NCBI GenBank assembly: GCA_030407005.1
Contig: JAUDYN010000005.1
Span: forward strand, 2,728,001 to 2,792,000
From: Desarmillaria ectypa
Taxonomy: Eukaryota > Basidiomycota > Agaricomycetes > Agaricales > Physalacriaceae
Length of the DNA: 64,000 nt
Direction: 5' to 3'
Shown here: in pieces, positions 58,409 to 64,000 of the stretch
Layout of the letters: each line of letters begins with the position of its first letter
Position numbering within the stretch: position 1 is the first letter of the stretch
Program-made: the position numbers and the translations under genes
The notes under the pieces: model-generated
Database searches by the model: none
Told to the model about the DNA's origin: nothing
Seen by the model: only the letters and a program-made list of their open reading frames with translations

Positions 58409-59840
58409 CTATCTAAGCAAAATCCCAATCCCCAAACCGATACAAAATCCCCCAACAAGCGCAACGCAGACATTCCAATTTGTCACGCCTGACAAGAATC
58501 CCCGAATAGATCTCCGCGTCCGCCTTTGAAGAGGGCCCAGCATCGAAATTGAAAACATGAACAGTGATGTGAAGTGCAAGGGATCGAAACAGGGCACACC
58601 GAAACAAGGCAAGTTCGGTTCGGAATTCTGATCAAAACCAGACGCATGGGTTTCGTTTTTCCTATCAAGATCTCTCAATCTTTTCGCGACGTCGTAGGAC
58701 AATGAGGCTTCCCAATCCTTATCTTTCCATGTCTTGCTTCGTGTGGAAGCTTGACGTTGGCGCTGCGCGCGAATGCTATCAGTGAGATAGCAAACTTCGC
58801 GCCAGCGGAAGAAGCGGTCAGCAGCTTCACTTCTTAAGGTCATTAATGTTGCGGGGCTGCGGAAAAGGCCCTGGCGCAGAGCTATTGGGGATGACGGTCG
58901 GAATGATGATATCGACGGGGATATGTCATCGTCGTGATCAACATGGGGAAGAACAATTATGGGAATGTAGTTGGACAGCTCCGTGATTAGTGCCCGTTCA
59001 ATGGAGGAATCTGGGAGCCACCATTATAAGGTAGAAGGCCGAATAAGAAGAGACAAACTCACTTGACGATAGCAGGAGGATTAGCGCTGTGTAGAGCGGT
59101 GTGTAAGCCGACGACACAAGGTTAGTGGATGCGGTAGAAGGATCGCATGATGGATCCAAGATATCAGATACAGCACAGAAAGGTGTTTGTACCATCGACT
59201 TGACATGCATTATTAGTTCCTTTGCAGATGTGTCAAGGGTCGTAGATTCATCAAGAATGGTGCGAGGACTTACGTTGTCAGTGTACTCGTATCCCGGTAG
59301 CTCATGAATCTCGACATTTCGTGCCGGCTCAAACTTTTCTAGACCATGGGCATCCCTTCGGTCTATCCAGTCAGTCGATGCATGCACCACCTTCCCATAC
59401 TCCTCATCCTCCCAGATGCCCTCATCCACCACATCTTCATTGTCTTCCAGTAGCAGTTTTGTCAAGAAGCTCTTGCCTACACCCTTAGTCCCAAGTGTAA
59501 TGATGCGAATGTCTCCCAAAGTCTGGCCGTAGGGCGTTGGGTAGCGCAGAGGATCTGGCAGTGCCAATGACGGGATTATGAGCCCCTGTGTGGAGTCCCG
59601 GCCATGATCTGACTGCTGAGATGGAGGACTTGCACCTGTGGAACTGAAGAAAAATGAAGAAGAAACGGAGGGAAATGATGAGACGGAGTCCAAAGAAGGG
59701 CTGTCCGGTAGCGATGGCAGGGCACTGGTGCTGGAGCGTGGTGACGAAGGTAGAGATACGCTTGAGACATTCTGTTCGACAAAACTACCGTGCAATGAAC
59801 GAATAGTAGAGGCACTGGTGCTGATAGAGGTGCATTCCAT
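58409..59840 (-). CDS. P-loop NTPase-like protein with C-terminal membrane anchor
   Basis: Three exons (minus): 59840-59274, 59219-59063, 59010-58409; 441 aa. A Ser-rich disordered N-terminus (~80 residues) leads into DIRIITLGTKGVGKSFLTKL, a Walker A loop (GxxGxGKS), with LPGYEY as a possible DxxG-like switch element and no obvious NKxD. The middle has SAYTPLYTALILLLSS and ITELSNYIPIIVLPHV, typical of a fungal family of unknown GTPase-like proteins. The C-terminal part has EAADRFFRWREVCYLTDSIR, FDPLHFTSLFMFSISMLGPL and a final hydrophobic anchor VCVALVGGFCIGLGIGILLR, suggesting a tail-anchored organelle or ER protein. Convergent with VWA copy 2 (154 bases apart). Confidence 0.78.
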
Positions 59841-60505
59841 GGTTGCTTAGGAAAACGAAGGGACGGGCTGGTGGTGGGAGAAAGACAACATTGGACGTGG
59901 ATGCATTAAGGATGCTTCTTTTAAGTAAGATGCCAAATCTATCAGATAAGATCAGATAAGATCAGCATCTTATCACATTCGCTACCTTTAGCAGGGTCTG
60001 GATGTGAAGTTGTTGTCGCAACACAGACGCCGAGTACGAAATAAAGATGCTATTGCATGACCTGGACCTCAAAGAAGGCGTAATCACCCCTTATGGATCT
60101 TCTTCTTCGACCACTGGACCTCAATACATCGAGACTAGGCACACAGCTTACACGCAGCGCTCAGGCTGGGAACTGGAACGTCCAGTATACAGTCTAAAAG
60201 GAAACCATAATAAATATCTGGAGCCCGGCCCGACAATTCCAAAATCAAAGGCGTCCGTCAAACAACTCGACCTGGAGGATCATTCGAAAATGGCCTACGA
60301 TTCACCTGAATCTTAACCTGGCGCTTTAAATATGGCATTTCGGTGCCGCATTTCAATCCTTCACAGAAGTCTGGCGCCAAGACTCATCACCAGAAGTATA
60401 GATTGGCACCGCTATTAACGTTACGTGCATTCTAGATGCTCAATGACTAACTTCGGAAAATACCTTGTCTGCGGCAGCGTTATCGTGGGATTTGTGAAAT
60501 GTACA
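59841..60505. other. Promoter side of the P-loop gene, then spacer
   Basis: Contains the GATA-motif hairpin listed separately (59926-59974). A + frame at 60047-60316 has no recognised motif. Confidence 0.45.
59926..59974. promoter_or_regulatory. GATA-motif cluster inside an inverted repeat
   Basis: TAAGATGC (59926-59933) is mirrored by GCATCTTA (59965-59972). Between them the 10-base unit ATCAGATAAG occurs twice in tandem (59941-59960). This gives two AGATAAG sites on + and one CTTATC, matching the HGATAR site of fungal GATA factors (nitrogen, iron, light control). It sits 86-134 bases upstream of the ATG at 59840. Binding is inferred from the motif only. Confidence 0.5.
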
Positions 60506-61000
60506 TCAAATACAAAGTTGGGGTGCGTGAAAGGTATCTCGTAAACGTTTCCATCCAACGGGTACTGGTACCGTTGGAACGAAATGGCCGACTGCGGTAA
60601 AGCATGCCATTATTATGCCAGAATGCGGACCCTCAGGTATGCGAACGACCATCGGCTGCGCAATACGATAAGAAGGGACTTCTCCGTTCCCGGGCATAGA
60701 AGCGTCGACAGCGTGATAACGAGGTTTTCCATATGATGGTTCGGTCTGATCGACAGGATTTACGCGTCAGCTGCGCTTGGACTTCTGGACCTGTGCCTAG
60801 CTCCTCGATGAATGGAAACTGCGTAAAACATCAGCGTTACTTCTTTGCCTCGGAAAGGAAGATCTCGCACCCCCCCTTCAACACTAGGCTGTGTCCAGAG
60901 TTGACTTTGTGCACGCAGCTTCAACGCATTAGCGTCGACATAGAATTCATGAATCAAACGACAGAGAAGGCCTCATTTAGATTTCAGGTAGGTTTGTCAG
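60506..61000 (-). pseudogene. Unidentified coding-like relic
   Basis: Minus-strand pieces look protein-like: DLPFRGKE with a possible GT donor, FPFIEELGTGPEVQAQLTR, then in the next frame VDQTEPSYGKPRYHAVDASM, PMVVRIPEGPHSGIIMACFT and a stop at 60506. The frame changes by one at about 60763 with no usable intron. Family not recognised. A frameshifted gene fragment is my reading; chance cannot be excluded. Confidence 0.25.
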
Positions 61001-61528
61001 ATGGTGGAGAACAATGGCCGGAGACAATTTGAGCTGCTTGTAAAGGTAATCACTCCTGTCATGCCTGAATTTCCGCACGATGGAAATGTATAGTGGCCTG
61101 AAAAAATTTCCTTATACAGTTTTCGTCCAGTCAGAAACTGAATTCTCCCCGTCAAAATCTGATTTCCAACAGAAGGAAACGTGTTTAAAGAATCGTTTTC
61201 AGCTCTGCGAACCATTTTCGTCAAATTTCCTTTGGACTGACATTATTAGAGGTCAGGAATGAATATGAATTGACGAGTAATAGTATACTTAGATACATAT
61301 AGCCGCCCTTGAACCTCTCAATCACAAAGTGCTAAATGCGGATTGTCATGAGTTTCTGTTAGAAGCAAGGGAAGAAGCAATGACTTACCATCAGCGCAAC
61401 AGAAGCAGCACATTCCGGCCAAACAAGCTATACAACAGTTCGAATCGTCACTTTTCTGGGGTTGCTGCTGACTGGAAATCACTACGTGAATTCCCTGATC
61501 GGCACACCGGGGACCGAAAAAATTCGTC
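61001..61528. other. Intergenic, nothing identified
   Basis: No supported feature. The short frames on both strands here have no motif. Confidence 0.4.
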
Positions 61529-61817
61529 TTACACGATGATTGTCTGGGGTTGCTGTTGAGCCATGTATCCCCCTTGATATTGTCCTTGGTCGTATCCCTG
61601 GTATGATTGAGGGGGTTGCTTGAAAAAGGTCGGTATCAAATTATGCAAGACTTGTGCAAGAACCAAGTCTGTTTGAGTCTGTAATGTGTTTCCTTGTGGA
61701 TGCGACTGTTCGAACCTGGGGATAGTGGCCTGGTGGCGGCCCTAAAAATAAGTTATCGAGCCTATTGGAAACCTCAAGGAGCAGTAGACACGAATCTTGA
61801 GAAGGATAGTAAGACAT
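61529..61817 (-). CDS. Possible small Gln/Tyr/Pro-rich protein
   Basis: A C-terminal exon on the minus strand (about 61669-61529) reads TQTDLVLAQVLHNLIPTFFK then QPPQSYQGYDQGQYQGGYMA and QQQPQTIIV, then stop. Upstream, an exon GPPPGHYPQ (61740-61714) and a start MSYYPSQDS (ATG at 61817) can be joined with phase-consistent junctions, though the first donor (GTCTAC) is weak and the second intron would be only ~37 nt. Low-complexity YQGY/QYQGGY tails like this occur in small basidiomycete proteins. Function unknown. Confidence 0.4.
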
Positions 61818-63725
61818 ACAGAAACAGTGAAGGCAAAGTTCCGACTTCGCATGTGATGGGTACAGTCCCGCCTATATGTGCTCCCCGTCCCACCACCTGT
61901 AGAAAACTCGAGGTATTGGCACGTCAGAAATTTAGCAGATCTAGCTCGTGGAGTACTCGGGGATTACAGTTGATGAGTGCTGGCAAACGGTTATTCGATG
62001 CTACGGTAGAATTGTGGCGGGTACGAAAGTACCGAGTCGACGGCTGAAAGCCACGTGAAGACATCTCCGAAGTCTGACACACTTCTCTTCCACCACTGGA
62101 ATTTTACTCTTTCACTGTTCAAGTGCCATCGTATCGTCGCTATTCCAGGCAAGAACTGGCACAAGACCATTGATATCAAGATCCTATCGTTACTTGGCAT
62201 CTTCAACGTACCAGAACTTCGACTGTTGGATGTTGACCGCATCTGGAGCGTTTATCGAGCTCGCGCGACAAGTATTAGGAGCAGACATAATTATAGGCAT
62301 CCTCTACAAATATATCGGCACTTATAGAAACCTGTATTTTCGTATAGTTCCCTGGAGGGCGATGCTATGCATATGGAAGAGCATTTGGTGAGTAGGTGAG
62401 TGTCTTGTTCGAATTCGTAGCATGATATATGGCTTACTCGGACTGCAGGAAAGCTAGTTCCGCCGCTACATTCTTATGTTATGTCAAAAAATACATACTC
62501 CATTTGCTGCGTTCGCTTTTTGTGCCATTCCTTTCGTGGACGTTCAAACTCAGTTGCTTCAGTTCCCCCACATTAGCCTCAAGCAGCGCCGCCAATGATG
62601 CAAGATAGTCTCATCCTGAAGACAGCGTCATCGCTTCTTCGAATTGGCTTGGGCATTTTGCCGCGTGCTGTGGTCCGGTTCGAGGCGTCGTGACCTCTAG
62701 GTTCGAAACAGTTCCTGGCGGTTTTTAGCTCTAGTCTATGGTGTTCAAGCTTCGAAGTTCACAGCGCCTCTGGACCTAGTCCATCATGAGATTTCATGAT
62801 GGCGAATATTCAGGGGATAGACCTGTTTATATGCCGGCACTATATACTCCACGCGTAAGTCGCGTACAAACCTCGCAGCCATTGCCTACCCGGAGGCCAT
62901 GTCGTCGGGAATTATACGGAATGCCGGCTGCGAAAAAGTCTGAAAATTCAGATAATTCCACTGTTGAGAAGACCCCTCAGATGCCTTTTCTTTTGTTCAC
63001 AAGCACTCGCGTCAATTCGAATGGTGCTAACAAAAGTGGAACTTTGTGTGGCGTTTAACCACGACGTGACGAATGACTTTTCGGAGGCTGTATCATGTTC
63101 AGGAAGTACGTCGAGATGATACTATTTTGGAGACAATAGAGGCTTATTATCTGCAGTAGTTGTTTTGCGTATGCTTGGGCCCGGAAGCAGGTCGGATATT
63201 CAGCTCGTCATGGCGATCCCTCTACGGAATCACCTTTCCGACGAAGACTGGATACCCGAAAGGACCGCTGTCTCTCGTCTATACCCCTGCCCAAACGGTG
63301 CTTCGGATGTCCCTGTCGAGCGCGTGAGGACCGAGTCACAATTCTAATTCTCGCGAATCTTAGCTCTAAATTCGATCATCAACGTGCCAGGGCGCCAGAC
63401 CACGCTATATAGCGAAATACTACGCGATGATGACCCCATTTTAAGCATAAGGTCGGAAGTCAGGTGAGGATAGACTACTGCACGTTTTACTTCGTACAAA
63501 CTAACCTTTGGACGGAAAATACTGAGAGATCCGAAGGCCGCTTTGGAACCGGAAAGGAACAAGCACTTGAGAAACTGATTCCGTCATTTGTTTCCAACAG
63601 AATCTCCAGAAGTGACATCTCGATGACTCAGTTCACTTGCCTTTAACGTCTTTCAGGAAACATGCATAAAAAGGTTAGCTTTCGCTACCACCAAAACTTC
63701 CCATCTTAAACTGCCCTGAATCAGA
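61818..63725. other. Intergenic, no supported gene
   Basis: 1.9 kb with several short frames. One at 62170-62391 contains SGAFIELARQVLGADIIIGI, which is protein-like but isolated. The last ~150 bases are the likely promoter of the gene starting at 63726. Confidence 0.4.
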
Positions 63726-64000
63726 ATGAGCGGAGGTTCCGATGCCATGGTTTCTTCGGACCCACCACCACCTCATTACTCTTGTCTTCCCTCGCAGGGA
63801 GAGGCTATCATCGACCATTCTCCTCGATTGGGCCCTCAGATTCCCAGCGGAACGTTTTTGAAGCATCGAGGAAACATTACTGTCGTATTGACAGAGCAAG
63901 AGGATGATATTGCTACTCCGTCATATGGTCGAGGAGGGAACATTCAAGGTGGCATACTACTGGAGAGACCTGAAGATGTCTCTCAAGTAAAATTAAGGGT
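63726..64000 (+). CDS. Probable arrestin-like protein, N-terminal part only
   Basis: Open from ATG 63726 to the window edge (91 codons and 2 bases), no stop. It begins MSGGSDAMVSSDPPPPHYS, continues GEAIIDHSPRLGPQIPSGTF then LKHRGNITVVLTEQEDDIAT, PSYGRGGNIQGGILLERPED and VSQVKLRV. The order (Pro-rich leader, short strand with IPSGTFLKHRGNITVVL, then YGRGGNIQGGILLE resembling the start of an arrestin N-domain strand) fits a large basidiomycete family of arrestin-like proteins, which link membrane proteins to ubiquitin ligases. The rest lies outside the window. It is easily missed because it has no stop codon here. Confidence 0.5.
   Translation, partial: MSGGSDAMVSSDPPPPHYSCLPSQGEAIIDHSPRLGPQIPSGTFLKHRGNITVVLTEQEDDIATPSYGRGGNIQGGILLERPEDVSQVKLR

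Noticed and set aside
60047..60316. 89-codon + strand frame upstream of the P-loop gene
   Set aside because: No recognised domain; starts inside a GATA/AT-rich promoter-like stretch and has no splicing partner.
61705..61730. GTTCGAAC palindrome considered as a tRNA B box
   Set aside because: No A box at the right distance and no cloverleaf could be drawn.

Overview
The window looks like a stretch of a basidiomycete chromosome, most likely an agaricomycete. Genes are dense and lie on both strands. Almost every gene is cut by introns of about 46-60 nt with GT...AG ends. The protein families (FKS glucan synthase, KRE6/SKN1-type GH16, thaumatin-like protein, large divergent F-box proteins, ricin-B secreted protein, THEM6-like protein) are typical of mushroom-forming fungi. 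Exon-intron models were built by hand: splice sites were chosen so that reading frame and family similarity agree, and exon lengths were summed to check divisibility by three. No RNA data were available, and all family names are from recognition, not database searches.

Layout. 1-3899 (+): 3' two-thirds of the 1,3-beta-glucan synthase gene. 6198-7694 (+): thaumatin-like protein with 14 exons, one only 7 nt long. 9130-10551 (+): F-box protein with a decayed relative upstream. 10627-12542 (-): vacuolar-type single-pass membrane protein. 12900-15428 (-): KRE6/SKN1-like GH16 protein with 16 exons. 16316-17063 (-): two-TM protein. 17321-19470 (-): MFS sugar transporter. 20683-24330 holds two weak genes and an F-box relic. 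25172-26073 (+): HMG-box factor. 26353-27693 (-): Arg/Pro-rich protein ending in a CaaX-like motif. 28127-30118 (+): RRP9. 30280-31645 (-) and 31867-33718 (+): a divergent alpha/beta hydrolase / PPR protein pair. 33883-35126 (-): coiled-coil protein with an HPD-like C-terminus. 35376-36006 (+): frameshifted MYND finger gene. 36397-36959 (-): NTF2/SnoaL-like protein. 37837-38330 (-): relic resembling the tail of fungal caspase-like proteins. 39144-44753: three F-box loci in different states of decay. 45601-47833 (+): IML2/TTC39-type protein. 48225-49902 (-): secreted ricin-B protein. 51267-53169 (-): aldehyde dehydrogenase. 53375-54602 (-): THEM6-like protein. 55611-58254 (+): tandem pair of small von Willebrand A (VWA) proteins. 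58409-59840 (-): P-loop protein with a C-terminal membrane anchor. 63726-64000 (+): start of a probable arrestin-like gene.

How the genes fit together. The first 15 kb carries three genes touching beta-glucan (synthase, thaumatin-like protein, KRE6-like protein), so it reads as a cell-wall neighbourhood, although it also holds unrelated genes. RRP9, IML2, the PPR gene and FKS are housekeeping. The F-box copies, caspase-like relic, MYND gene and VWA pair form a fast-evolving accessory set with several visible frameshifts. I saw no transposon, CRISPR, rRNA or convincing tRNA. The most unusual structures are the two VWA paralogues, which share a GC-AG intron at the same position, and the 7-, 10- and 16-nt microexons in the two wall genes.
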